From contig JABMCL010001731.1 in NCBI GenBank assembly GCA_018857735.1, forward strand, positions 507,001 through 571,000: a stretch of 64,000 nt of DNA, written 5' to 3'. Both the position numbers and the translations under genes were made by a program. The stretch comes from Alviniconcha marisindica (lineage: Eukaryota > Mollusca > Gastropoda > Provannidae). Below the pieces are notes generated by a model. That model was not told the DNA's origin. It ran no database searches and worked only from the letters and a program-made list of their open reading frames with translations. Numbering within the stretch: position 1 is the stretch's first letter; each line of letters starts with the position of its first letter. This document shows, one piece after another, positions 1 through 10,524 of the stretch.

Positions 1-104
1 AAATTAAACGAGACTTACCTGGAAGGTAAAGTTTAATTGGGATTATTTCGAGTCTACTGATGGGAAAGAGTGGTTACATGAGATGCGATGCGCGGGAAAT
101 ATAT

Positions 105-1793
105 TTAGCCGTGAATGTTCCTTGAGTCTGAAACCAGGGAGAGGCACAGTTTGCTGCTTCTGACCTTCAGTTGCAGGGGCTCCATCGCCGACTGGTGGGT
201 GTTGCAGACCGGTTGCGTAGCTGTCTGTGGTCTGGGTTCACTGACCGGAAGAAGATGTCGTCTGTTCCGAACATAGTCTGCTCCATCAGAAGTAACTATG
301 TATGACCTGGGACTGTCTCGAGTTGACTTCACCACTGCAAGTCTCTGGAAGCCTTTGTCTGTCTGCATGCGTACTACTTCATTGGGTTTCAAAGGCCGCT
401 GATGTGCTGACTTGTGGTATTGTTTCTGCTGTTGGCGGACTGTCTTCAACTGGGTAGAAACCCTGGACGTGCTCAGTGGCTTGGGTTTCAGCAGCTTCGT
501 TGATGTCGGGAGTGTGGTACGGGTGCGTCTGGAGAGCAGACGCTGGGCTGGAGAACCCATGCTATCTCTTGGTGTGTTCCGCAGGTTCAGGAGTCCCAAC
601 TGAACATCAGACCCATCTTTTCTGCATTTCTCCAATAGCTGTTTTGCTTGCTTGACAGCGTTTTCAGCCAGGCCGTTTGACTGTGCATAGTATGGGCTGC
701 TTGTAATGTGTGCAAAGTTCCATTCCTTGGCAAACAGCTCGAATTCACGGCTGACGAACTGCCTGCCATTGTCTGTCAACAGCTTCTCTGGAATGCCGTG
801 AGTCGAAAACAGGCGCTTCATCTTGGAGATCACTGTCCGAGAGGAGCTGTCAGGCAGTAAATCCATCTCGAACCAGCCAGAGTAGGAATCCACCATGACC
901 AGGTACTGGTGGTTGTTCCAGTCAAAAATGTCTGCTCTAACAGTTGCCCAGGGAAGGTTAGGGACGGGGTGATTGATAAGGGGTTGCTTCTGGAGATGGG
1001 CTTTGCAACTGTTGTGTGCAGAAACAGCACTCTTGATGTCTTGTCGCATCTTTGCCCAATAGACCACATCGCTGGCAAGCTGTTTGGTGCGGTCCGCACC
1101 CATGTGGCCCTTGTGTAAGATGGCGATGTATGTCGACTGCAAAGATTTGGGCACCACTGCCTTTTGTCCTTTCAGGATGACGTCATTTTCAGTCACGAGC
1201 TCGTCGCGGAAAGGAAAGAAGGGTTTTACGTCAGGTGGAACACTTCGCTCATGCCCAGGCCAGCCTTCCTTGATGAACTTTGCCAGCTTCTGCATGGTTG
1301 CATCTGCCAGAGTTTCTCGCTGAAGCTCGGTCATCCTGTCTGCTGAGATGGATAGCACTGTCATGACGTCGTACTCAAATTCTGTCTCTTCTGGGGGTTC
1401 ATCCGGGTATGCTCTTGAGAGGGTGTCAGTAAGGAAAAGCTCTTTTCCCTTCTTGTAGACAAACTGTAGGTCATACCTCTGAAGCTGAAGAAGCATTCTC
1501 TGTAAGCGTGCTGGGGCAGCATGAAGTGGCTTCTTCACGATGGTGATCAAAGGCTTGTGATCAGTTTCTATGGTCACTCTGCGACCATAGATGAAGTCAT
1601 GAAACTTTCTGCATGCAAACACGGCCGCAAGGAGTTCCTTTTCGATCTGTGCATATCTGGTTTCTGCATCGGAAATAGCTCTTGAAGCAAAGGCTACTGG
1701 AGCATCGTCCTGGAGGCAAGCAGCACCAAGCCCGTTTTTGGACGCGTCAACGGACAACACCACAGGCTTTCCTGCATCGAAGAATTTCAGCAC
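105..1793 (-). pseudogene. RNase H and integrase region of the Ty3/gypsy element
   Basis: A 562-codon open frame. The first ~110 residues are RNase H, with VLSVDASKNGLGA, IEKELLAAVFACRKF and TIETDHKPLI. The integrase follows: an N-terminal zinc region with HKGHMGADRT whose second metal pair reads SCKAH and looks eroded, then the catalytic core with Asp in RADIFDW, Asp in LLTDNGRQF and Glu in NGLAENAV. Exactly 35 residues separate the last two, the D,D-35-E spacing. The C-terminal end is basic and Ser/Pro rich. The displayed ATG is not a real start; the frame joins upstream to the RT thumb and connection region across a frameshift. Integrase inserts the cDNA into host DNA. Confidence 0.9.
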
Positions 1794-1816
1794 AGGAGGA
1801 TTTGTGAGATCATTTT

Positions 1817-2671
1817 TCAGTCTGTCAAATGCTTGCTGATGGGTTTCAGTCCAGTTCCAGACGACATCGTTGTGGAGCTCTCGCAGTGTGGCTGTTTTTT
1901 CACTGTAGTCACCTTGATGAACTTGTTCAAGTAGTTTGTCATTCCGAGAAACCTTTGAAGAGCTGCTTGGTTTTCTGGTGCTGGCATGTTTCGAATTGCA
2001 TCCGTCTTCTCTGTGTCAGGCTTCAGACCTTCATCCGTGAACGTGTGTCCCACGAAGGAGACGCTTCTCGCCCAGAACTTGCATTTGCTGAGGTTCAGCT
2101 TCAAGCCAATCTGTCGAGCTCTCTCCAGGACTTTTCTGAGGTTAGCATCATGTTCTTCTTCAGTAGAACCCCAGATGAGGATGTCGTCGACAATGACTGC
2201 GCATGGATATCCTTCAGAAAGTCTTTCCATGGCTTGCTGGAACACTTCTGATGCTGTGTTGATGCCAAAGGGCATGCGGAGAAACCTGTACCTCCCATAT
2301 GGTGTACTGAACGTTGTACGTAGAGAGGATTGTTTTTCGAGCTTGATCTGCCAAAATCCAGCCTTCGCATCCAACGTTGAAAAGACCTTCGCATTCCCTA
2401 GTCTGGAGGCCACATCATCTGCAGTACGCATGGGATGATGTGGTCGTTTGAGAGCTTTGTTCAAATCTCTGGGATCCAGACATATCCGTACGTCTCCGTT
2501 CTTCTTTCTAGTGTCTACCATCTGTGAGACCCACTCTGTTGGTTCAGTCTCTCGCACAATAACGCCTTTCTTCACCATGTTGCCCAGCTCTTCCTTGACC
2601 TTCTTTTCCATGGCTTGGGGAATCTTTCTTGCTGGTTTCACGACTGGAGTGACGCTTTTGTCCACTCTCAT
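1817..2671 (-). pseudogene. reverse transcriptase region of the Ty3/gypsy element
   Basis: This 284-codon frame carries the RT fingers and palm signatures: ICLDPRDLNKAL, FSTLDAKAGFWQIKL, RFLRMPFGINTASEVFQ and the catalytic box VIVDDILIWG (about 2180-2197), where the more usual Y/F before VDD is Ile. It continues the protease frame after the in-frame TGA. The thumb motif FLGMTNYLNKFI follows, then a frameshift near 1915. After that point the listed frame is nonsense, while the connection domain continues in the frame used by the RNase H-integrase part. RT copies the element RNA into cDNA in cytoplasmic particles. No missing catalytic residue was seen. Confidence 0.9.
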
Positions 2672-2677
2672 TGTGTA

Positions 2678-3936
2678 TCAGGCTGCAAGATTCCCCAACT
2701 GGTCATCAAACAAATCAGCATACTCTGTGACGACCTGCTGACGGAATGCATCTTCTGCATCAGCATCCACCTCATAGACAGCCTTGTCCAGCTTGACAAG
2801 ATTCAGCTGCAATGCATCGTTGAGGCCTAAAATCGGAGTCGCTTGTCTGTCAAGGACCTGAAATGTGAGCAGACGTGTTGTGTCTCCAATCTTGCACTGG
2901 AGGTCAGCCGTGCCAAGAGTTGAAAATCTTTCTTCTCCGTATGCAACCAGGTAGACTGCTTTCGCCTTGTTGATCGTTTCCTTCTTCTGCACTTTCTTAA
3001 AAAGGTCAAGAGGTAGAACGTTGCATTTTGCCCCTGTGTCTGTTTTCAACCTGATTTCATGAGTGTTGACTCTCGCCGCGCAGTAAATTTCATTTCGGAT
3101 CTTTGTCTGTGTAATGACATGAATATCAGCATCCTCTTGGAGCATATCGGCTTCGTCATGGTCAACAATGCTGACATTTCTTTTCACGCGGCGTTGCCGT
3201 GTTGACCTGCAGACTCTGGCAAAGTGATGCATTTTCATGCACGAAGAACACTTTTTGCCAAATGGTGGGCAGAGTTCCTTCTGCAGTGCATGACAACTTC
3301 CACAGTACATGCATGCTTTATCACGGACTGTGGCAGAGCTGGCTTGTTGTCTGACTGCATTAACTTCCTGCTGCTCTGAGACTTCCTTGCTGTACCTTTC
3401 AGCACTTTCGTGAATCTGGCAGAGTTGAACAGCCTTGTGGAGAGTCAGGTCTCTTTCTTTAAGCGGCTGCTTTCGCAAAGCATCGGATGACACTCCGCAA
3501 ACTATTCTGTCACGAATGAGAGAGTCTTTTAAAGTCCCAAATTCACAAGTGTCTGCCAGGATCTTCAGTGCTGTGATGAAATTCTGAACAGGTTCCGATG
3601 CCTCCTGAAACCTGGTGTTGAACTTGTGTCGGTCAATGATCACATTAGTCAGTGGGTTGCACAGTTCGCGGAATTTGCTTTCAACACTGCGACACTTTCT
3701 CGACTGACTTTCAGCAGCTTGAATGATGCCACCATCTTCGTTCCTCACCTCAGCATATGTGAACGTTTTCGCTTTTTCAATGGCATCCTTGCCTGCCAAG
3801 TTCAGCAAAATATACGCTCTTGTACGGTCATTCTTGTCACTGTAGGCAGCCTCTACAAAAATGTCAAATTCAGATTCCAGTTTTCAGCAACGTTGCCTTC
3901 GAAAGACAAAGGCGCTGGCTTGCGTAAGGCTTCCAT
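2678..3936 (-). pseudogene. gag-protease region of the Ty3/gypsy element
   Basis: The likely gag start is the ATG at 3936. That frame stops after about 28 codons, and the homologous reading continues in another frame (near 3866) as an open stretch that contains the ATG at 3808 and runs to 2678. It holds a gag-like helical region, then a Cys-rich nucleocapsid part with CSSCMKMHHFARVC (a C-x2-C-x4-H-x4-C zinc knuckle), then an aspartic protease with the active-site motif DTGAKCNVLP. In the family, gag packages the RNA and the protease cuts the polyprotein. The frame ends at TGA 2680-2678; RT continues in the same frame a few codons later, so the stop looks like a point mutation in a gag-pol fusion. 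Programmed readthrough cannot be excluded but the other lesions argue against it. Confidence 0.85.
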
Positions 3937-4127
3937 GGTCTTGCTATGCTAAAGAGTTCTAACCACTGAAACACGTACTGAAAACCGCTTTTACTGTTTT
4001 GACCTCTCCACAGTTGCAGTTGTCGGAGGACACAATTCGTAAATGAGCAACCGCTGCGCCGAATCACTTTCGTTTTGTACCTTTTTGCTTGAATGCAGGC
4101 GTTTGTAGAATCAAAGTTCATAGCTGG

Positions 4128-4145
4128 GTGTCGCTTCTGATACCA
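4128..4145 (-). other. probable primer-binding site of the LTR retrotransposon
   Basis: On the minus strand the 18 bases starting at 4145 read TGGTATCAGAAGCGACAC. TGGTATCAGA is the common LTR-element primer-binding start, complementary to a tRNA ending in UCUGAUACCA. It lies about 190 bases ahead of the gag start, and the preceding bases end in CA as an LTR should. Confidence 0.6.
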
Positions 4146-4200
4146 TGGCATTCATGCATACAGAGACTGGAAGCCGTCCTCAAAGTTCAAGCTTTTAATC
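4146..4200 (-). other. probable 3' end (R/U5) of the 5' LTR
   Basis: On the minus strand a polyadenylation-like ATTAAA (near 4195) is followed within about 50 bases by the CA dinucleotide that abuts the primer-binding site. This is the expected arrangement of an LTR end. The outer border of the LTR was not found, and no matching sequence was seen in 1-104. Confidence 0.35.
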
Positions 4201-5143
4201 AGCGTCCTTTCAGTTTCAGTGGTGGGCGGAAGTGTCGTTTTACATAAAACCAACACAAATCAAAGTAATTCAACATAATCTACACAAGTGATCAGTCACA
4301 GTATCAACATCCCAGGTCTCTGCATATCTGGGCAGAGAAGGTCAGCTTTCAAATACCCCTTTCACAAGTCTACAAATCACTGGATGAGATCCTACCTAAT
4401 AATTTCCTGATCTATTCAGATATGCGGAGACAGCACTTCTAGCTATATTAACTGTGCTGTGACGGGCCCCTGTTTTGAACAGTTCCGCCAAGAAATTTGC
4501 TACATTTATGTGGGATGCATTTTTTATTTTGTTTCTATCTACGTAGTGTTTCCAGCGTCTGATGTAACTCATAGGATTTTGCTGTATTGGGTCTGCAGGA
4601 TTTTATCAATAAGTCAGTTGCATCCTTATTCATTCCTGACTGTCTGAAACTCTTCTAGAGATCTTGCAGACTAGAAGATGCAAGCGCCTCTAGCTCTTCT
4701 CGATCAGGTGATGAACTGCCTCTGGTTTGCTGGGCAAATGAAGTGTCTTGGGTCTGCAGGGTAGTTTCACTGGTGGGGCTTGGAGAAGGCGATGCCCCAC
4801 AGGGTACCATGGCTGTGTAGGCCAGTCTGAGAGGACCAATATTCCAGCACTTCGTTCCAGTTGTATTTCTGGATGACTGAAAGGAGGGAAAACATAAAAT
4901 AACTCTTCTCTCCAAGATATGGAGAAGGCATCAACTGCCACTGCTGCTGGGTCAGTGAACATCTAGTACTAATCTGACGAAGTAAACGGAAGATGTCGAT
5001 ACCACGTCGTGTGAGTGTTCCAGCAGTAAAACAGAAACAATCAAAATGTACAGTCTTGATGATTTCTTTTTAATAAAAAAAATCAAAAAGACAAAGAAAT
5101 AAACAGAGAAGCTGGATTCAGACGTAGAGCCGCAACAACAGCA

Positions 5144-5171
5144 ACACACACACACACACACACACACACAA
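5144..5171. repeat. (CA)n microsatellite
   Basis: About 14 uninterrupted CA units. Confidence 0.95.
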
Positions 5172-5281
5172 AGCAACAAAAATCAACTTTCCAAGCATAA
5201 CAATGCTAAAAGCAGTCGTAGTCCCAGGCCTGCGACCTTTAGTTCAGCTGTTTAGGCCCGATGTTCGCCCTGGACTTTGGT

Positions 5282-5311
5282 CAAAGATTATAAATGTATT
5301 TATAATCTTTG
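5282..5311. repeat. short perfect inverted repeat (hairpin)
   Basis: Two 13-base arms (CAAAGATTATAAA and its exact complement) flank a 4-base TGTA loop. It is AT-rich, with no T run to suggest a terminator; function unknown. Confidence 0.85.
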
Positions 5312-5689
5312 CCTTTGCATAGTCCCGGTCTATGACTACCATTCTGGGGCCTATTAATAGCCTTAACTGAAATGTAGGCCGGCCGACGGCTTTAGGCCCG
5401 ATTCATAGTTATGGCCCCCGTGTAGTTTGCCTGTTCTACCGGCTTCGCATTAGCCAATCTGAGCCCCTACCACACCCCCTACCTCACCCCAGCTGACTTC
5501 CGTCAGTGTTTCAAATCTCTGCACAACTTAAGCGTATTCGACTGTACTTGCATGATATATGTTACACACACACACACACCCTCTCTCTCTTTCTCCATTC
5601 ATTGGCTGTCGTTTCCATTTGAAATGTGTATGCGGTGATTTGAGGTTTTGTCTTGTCTCAGTTGTGGATGTGTGGATTTGTGTGTGCAG

Positions 5690-5933
5690 ATTGCCCATTC
5701 CTTGGATCCTGTATGGAGCAGTGAACGGCGGAGACGCGTACAGAGTGAGCAGCAGAGGGCTACTGTGTTCCATTATCCTACTTTTCGTCATGCTTTTGGC
5801 CGTCATTGCCACCATCGCTATAAATAAGTGGCGGATGAGTAAGCTGCTGGGTTGCATCATGATGGTCCTGTACGTCGTCTTTGTTGCACTCAGTGTCCTC
5901 CTAGAGTACGAGGTCATCAATTGTCCAGCGTGA
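5690..5933 (+). CDS. SLC24A: K+-dependent Na+/Ca2+ exchanger (NCKX1/2-like), last coding exon
   Basis: The acceptor TGTGTGCAG precedes 5690; the exon opens with the last base of a split codon and then reads LPIPWILYGAVNGG. It continues for 80 codons to TGA at 5931-5933. The product is the C-terminal end of the second transmembrane half: SSRGLLCSIILLFVMLLAVI is a membrane segment, a short basic link KWRMSKLLG follows, then a second membrane segment (LYVVFVALSVLLEYEVI) and the ending NCPA. SLC24A1/SLC24A2 proteins have the same pattern (KWRM-x-K-x-LG, a final helix, I-x-CP near the end), whereas other SLC24 members differ more. Family role: exchange of Na+ against Ca2+ plus K+ in the plasma membrane. 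Upstream exons lie left of the window or beyond the gypsy insertion. Paralogue number is uncertain. Confidence 0.88.
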
Positions 5934-8605
5934 GGCGTTGGAAACAGGCAAAGTTGGAACTGAATATGCAAGTTAGCTACTTTTACGCTTCATGCTACAA
6001 AATGTCCAGCGTGACAAACATAAAATAAGAGAGGCAAGCGCAAAACGACAGTGCGTGTTTGTCATCTAGATTCCGCCGTGAAGAGTGTAAAGTATACGCT
6101 GAGGCAGTGGTGGTCAGAAATTGGATTACTATTTATTCGATGATGTCGGAAATGCGCACCTGTGTCTGGTGTGCGTTAGATGGTCTAGTTGTCTTATCAC
6201 ACAACAGAATGTGTATAACGTAAACTGTTATGATGTCGTGTGATCCAGTGGATAAAGCAGACATGGGACCCTTAAGGGCTCTTGAAAAGGCTTCAGTTAG
6301 TGAAAACCTAAAAGAAAGAAAAGAAATCAATGACTCAATGCTGTCCAGATTGACACATGGCGAATGATAGGTCTGTCCACAAACATCTTTATGATTCTTT
6401 CGGAAAACTGTAAAACAAATATATTAATTCAAAACAAACAAAACAAAAACGCCATTCTTTTTGCAGTTAAAGTGCTTACTGTGTATTAAACATTTGTTTG
6501 AAGCTACCCATAGTAAAAGCGACAGAAGCAAAATTAAAATAGCTTCGTGGCTACACAGAATGGATTCTGTTTTGATAAATGCAGGTGGGTCAGAAAATGT
6601 GGATCATACTGATGTCCAGCTTTATTGCAGTTATATAAACTGTTTCACAGAATGTATCCGGATCATGTTGATGTCATGTGGCCACTGACTCAGTGCATAC
6701 TTGTGCATTTAACGTTGGTCGTTCTTTTGATTGACTCTTTACAGGCAATCCGTGCATATCCACAATAACTGTCTCTTTACAGACACAGGAAAAAACTGTG
6801 GTCCTTATGAAACAAAATCAACACAAATAATTTTGACTCTCATGAAAAAATGTGTGCCTGTGTATCTGTGGCGGTCTGGTCGGACAGCTGTAGTGCCACA
6901 AACCTTACCACTCTGATTTTTTTGGACGCGACAAACATGATCAATGTCAGCACCTCTGCGGCTTTTAGTGAAATCTTGGTTGCAACGAAGAGAAACAGTT
7001 CAACTAATTCAATTTTGTTTGCCTCCATTTTTTAAAATTTAATCTAGTTAAATAATTTATACATATTGTTATATTGTTGTACTATATGACGTATCATTTT
7101 TATGAAAATTATTTTTACTTCCGCCATTGTTCAAGGGCGATAACTGACCTGTTATCTGGCTCAACAGAGCCGTAAAGGTGGCTTTTACCTGAATATTGTT
7201 TAAGCGATACCCTTCAAGCTTTGGGCAGTTGTGTGGACTTTCTAGTGGTCCGTCCCTTTATACCAGGATTGATGGTCTTTATTTCAAGGTCACAATGGCG
7301 TTGGAAAGGTATAACTGCAAAATGTAGTTTAAAGGTCTAGTTTAAAGTTTATATTGACAAGATTATTCTCAGTATACCTTTTGTGACTTTGCCGTTTACT
7401 TAAAGGAGATAACTAACCTGTTTTCAGGCTGACCTTTACCATTAGCTTTTTTCTTCTTTTTTTCTTTTCTTTTTTCTTTTTTTTGGGGTTGGGGGGGGGG
7501 GGGGGACTCTTTGAGTTCATTTAAACGTTGCTTTGTGATAATCGCCATTAACCTCTTTCATTCCAGTTTTTGGTGACCTTGATCAAGTTCAAGATCATAG
7601 CGGCGCCACAAATGTGAATGGGAATGTTGTATTTCTTTACAAAATCTCATCCATTTGAACTGTGTGATTAAGACAAATATGAACATAATCATGACCATAA
7701 TTCTTTGAATGACTATGGAGTCTATTTATAAAAGGCAGTTTACACATTTCCTGCCTCTGTGAATACTTTGAAAATGTTGTCATTTTCTTGGATAACTGAG
7801 AGGCTTAAGTGAGTGGATTCAAATACTGCATAATGATATCCTTGAATCTTGATCAATATTTAAAATCACCAGAGAGCGAAAAGTACAAACAGCGATATTT
7901 ATCCGTTTGAATGTGAATCTTTGTATTTGCACTTCTAGTTAAGTGTTTGAGGTAGGTAGTTTTGCTGCTAAGCAACTGCTTTCTTACAATTTTGTTTGTT
8001 TGTTAAAGTTATGTGTTGAATTCCATGATGACTACTCTTCTGGTATTTGATAATTTTACAAAGGTCATGTTCCAAGCAGTTGAACTGTGATTCAGTCTTT
8101 AAAAGCTTTCCATGCTGACTCTTTATCTCATGCTCTGGTGTGTATACTACTGAAGTTGTACGTTCATGTATCCAAGCTGCGCTTTTGACGTTAACGTTCC
8201 CAGGTGTATTCGGTCAGTTGTACTTATTAGATGATTTGCGGTTCACTCTATGAGCAAAATATTGTCTGTAAGCTTTTGTGTTTCCTAGCGGTTCATAAAG
8301 AAAAATACTTGTGCATACTTTGTCGTATCTTTGCGTTGAGTTTAATCCTTCAGCACCACTCAGTTTTGAACCACTTCCATAGAGAGGCCATTCATGCTCA
8401 CTCCCATCGTCTGTCTTCTTTTTCAGCACGGGACACTAATCCTGAACTTGTTGGTGGTAGCACAGACAAACAAGAGGTTTCTTTTCAGTTGCACTTACTA
8501 CCCTGTCTACTCTCAATTCACAACATTTTCGGCAACGTACTGAAAACTTTAATTTCAAAATGTTAGGATACTTGGATACAGTTGTAGGCGAAACATAAAC
8601 CCAGG
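5934..8605. other. intergenic: no gene recognised
   Basis: The first part is presumably the SLC24A 3' untranslated region; no unambiguous AATAAA was seen close to the stop. Two GATAACT-type boxes (near 7138 and 7405) resemble a motif dispersed in mollusc genomes. A T-rich stretch runs into poly-G at 7489-7504. Short open frames here are not conserved-looking. Confidence 0.5.
7442..7505. repeat. pyrimidine-rich tract followed by poly-G
   Basis: A run of T with scattered C is followed by 15 or more G. Confidence 0.9.
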
Positions 8606-8680
8606 AAATGAGCTGATTTGGCCTTAGAGCTAGTAAGGCGTTAGGCTGGTAAGGGGACAACGTCGATTTGACAAACAGCC
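8606..8680 (+). mobile_element. degenerate tRNA-derived SINE head
   Basis: Matches the head of the SINE at 13355 (GAGC, GGTTTGGCCT-like A-box region, then GTTAGGCTGGTAAG) with substitutions. The B box is not intact and the body is missing. Confidence 0.5.
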
Positions 8681-10065
8681 TAAAATAAATCATCACAATG
8701 TGTAAAATTATACAATATCAACCCCCCCCCCCCCCTCCCCCACCAAAGCATATAAATATACATGTGTATCACAGCACTTTCACTCATCCATGGCCACACT
8801 CATGCATACGCATGCACGCATGCACACTCACACCCACACACACATGTACTCCGAACATCTTGCTTACAGTCAAAACTTCTTTTAAACATAGAAATTGCTG
8901 ATGGCACAAGTGAAAATTTCAACTGATTAGTTATACCAGTTTTTATGACCTTGACTTATTTCATGGGTACAGTGGCGTGGGGAAGATAGTATTCCGAGCT
9001 GTTTTCTTGGTAAACCTGTGTCTGGTCTAGCAAGGGACACCAAACGAAGAAGCATCCTATCAATAGGAATGGCATAAACCTTTTCTTTTTTTTAAATCTA
9101 ATAAAATCCACCCCAATCAGTTTTCCGGTCGATTTATGATCTAAGTTTAGTTTATTATCTTCTTTTTAAATCAACGTTTGAAATTGATGTCACGAGAAGA
9201 TGCTGCTATTGTATATTTGGTAGCCTATCTTTGACGTCATGAACAAGGGCAGCATGTGTGTCTATTACATCATGAGCCAGTCTTTTTTCTGCTGTTCATG
9301 GTATCTCAGAGAGCAAGCAAACATGGCTGCTTCCCAAGGAGCTCAATTTCGAAGTAGAAAGGTACTTCTGTTGCATAATTATTAATTGATTCTAACTGAT
9401 AAAAGCTCCTATGCCATCAGAGGTGATCACTGGAGACACATTTGAGACTCTTGGAGAAAATATTACAAAAGGTTTTGAAATTAAGGAATTTGTCATTTAT
9501 AATAAAGAAATATCACAAACTGTAGCCAACAGCGGCAGGTATAGGCTATCTGTGTATGAGCTTTCTCATGTGATGGAAGTGGTGGTTTACAATTATGGCG
9601 ACGCCCAGCCAGCATAAAGGGACGTTGTACAAGTTATACATTTGTGCCGGGAACAGTGTGCGTTTGAATCATCAATTCCATTGCTGCAAAACTGTGATGA
9701 AGGGTTGGACGAATGTTGGTATGTGTATCGAATGGTTTGTGAGGTTTCTCAGTGTTACCGATCAAACACCTCGCTCAGTGGTGGTATTTGTCATGTTGTG
9801 GTATGCATGATACTATATGTGTGATTTTACATCTTTTTGCGCATGTATACATGTGTGTGGGTGATGGTTTTCAAGTTTTTGTTGTTATTGTTTTTTTGTA
9901 CAGTGCTAGGCGTCGAGACGTGCTTTATCTATCATTAATAGATCAAACTTTATTAATACCAAGCATGTAAATATGTTTTCAAGCCAGCATGCTTTGTATG
10001 TTACTATAAGGTTGTATGTGCATAAAATACTTTTCATGACTATGGCTTTTATTTAGGGGAGATAA
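8681..10065. other. intergenic: no gene recognised
   Basis: Contains a poly-C tract at about 8721-8740 and a CA/CATGCA-rich stretch at 8790-8850. The short open frames at 9411-9617 and 9595-9824 show no recognisable domain. Confidence 0.5.
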
Positions 10066-10524
10066 CTGGAGTGTTCCAGGGCTGCGCAACTCTGACATTT
10101 GTTCTTTCTTGTAGACTATATAAATGAGATCTTTCGGACTTATTTGGTGATAAACTAAAACGTGAACATGGTCAAAATTCAAGGCCACGGCAATAAAAAA
10201 AACTTACAAGTTCTTTTCCAGATGAATACAAGTTTTGTTATGTGTATAGACACGTAGCATATCACCTAAAACAGCTTGATTCACATGACAGCTCCCTTGT
10301 AAGTCATGTCCATGAAACTGAAATGAACTGATGATCTGTAACTTTTTAAAGGCGGCCCCAAGACGATGACACATGTTGGCATGAAGATGTAGAAAGTGCA
10401 AATGTTACAAGCTTCAATTAGCTGTTCTAGAAGTAGCTTTTGGCTTCGATTTTTGAAAGATCTCATTTATATAGTCCACAAGAAAGAACAAATGTCAGTG
10501 TTGCGCAGCCCTGGGACACTCCAG
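10066..10524. mobile_element. fold-back (MITE-like) element with 70-base inverted arms
   Basis: 10066-10135 is nearly the exact reverse complement of 10455-10524. Both read CTGGAGTGT, CCAGGGCTGCGCAAC, GACATTTGTTCTTTCTTGT and GACTATATAAATGAGATC with about four mismatches. The 319-base centre is unrelated to known coding sequence. No clear target-site duplication was identified. Probably a non-autonomous DNA element. Confidence 0.7.

Larger units (their letters stand above)
1..4146 (-). mobile_element. Ty3/gypsy LTR retrotransposon, nearly full length, inactivated
   Basis: Read on the minus strand, the element runs from a primer-binding site at about 4145 through gag, protease, reverse transcriptase, RNase H and integrase to the left part of the window. 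Protease-RT-RNase H-integrase is the Ty3/gypsy order. At least three lesions are visible: a frameshift near 3866 in gag, an in-frame TGA at 2680-2678 between protease and RT, and a frameshift near 1915 between RT and RNase H. I could not match the sequence below 104 with that above 4146, so the LTR pair is unproven; the left LTR is probably cut by the window edge. The element is antisense to the SLC24A exon to its right and may sit in an intron of that gene. Confidence 0.9.
4200..5689. other. no gene recognised; probably intron of the SLC24A gene
   Basis: No exon of the exchanger or other conserved coding segment was found. The right end is a T/G-rich splice acceptor. The stretch holds a (CA)n tract, a 30-base hairpin and a short (CA)(CT) tract at 5563-5595. 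Some of 4200-4700 may still be LTR. Confidence 0.5.

Noticed and set aside
1829..2438. Plus-strand open frames across the gypsy RT region
   Set aside because: Shadow frames of the minus-strand RT coding sequence.
5528..5971. Minus-strand 147-codon frame opposite the SLC24A exon
   Set aside because: It is the shadow of the real plus-strand exon, which has clear family similarity and a splice acceptor.
9411..9617. 68-codon open frame with a fairly normal composition
   Set aside because: No family recognised, no convincing splice sites tying it to a larger gene; too short to support.
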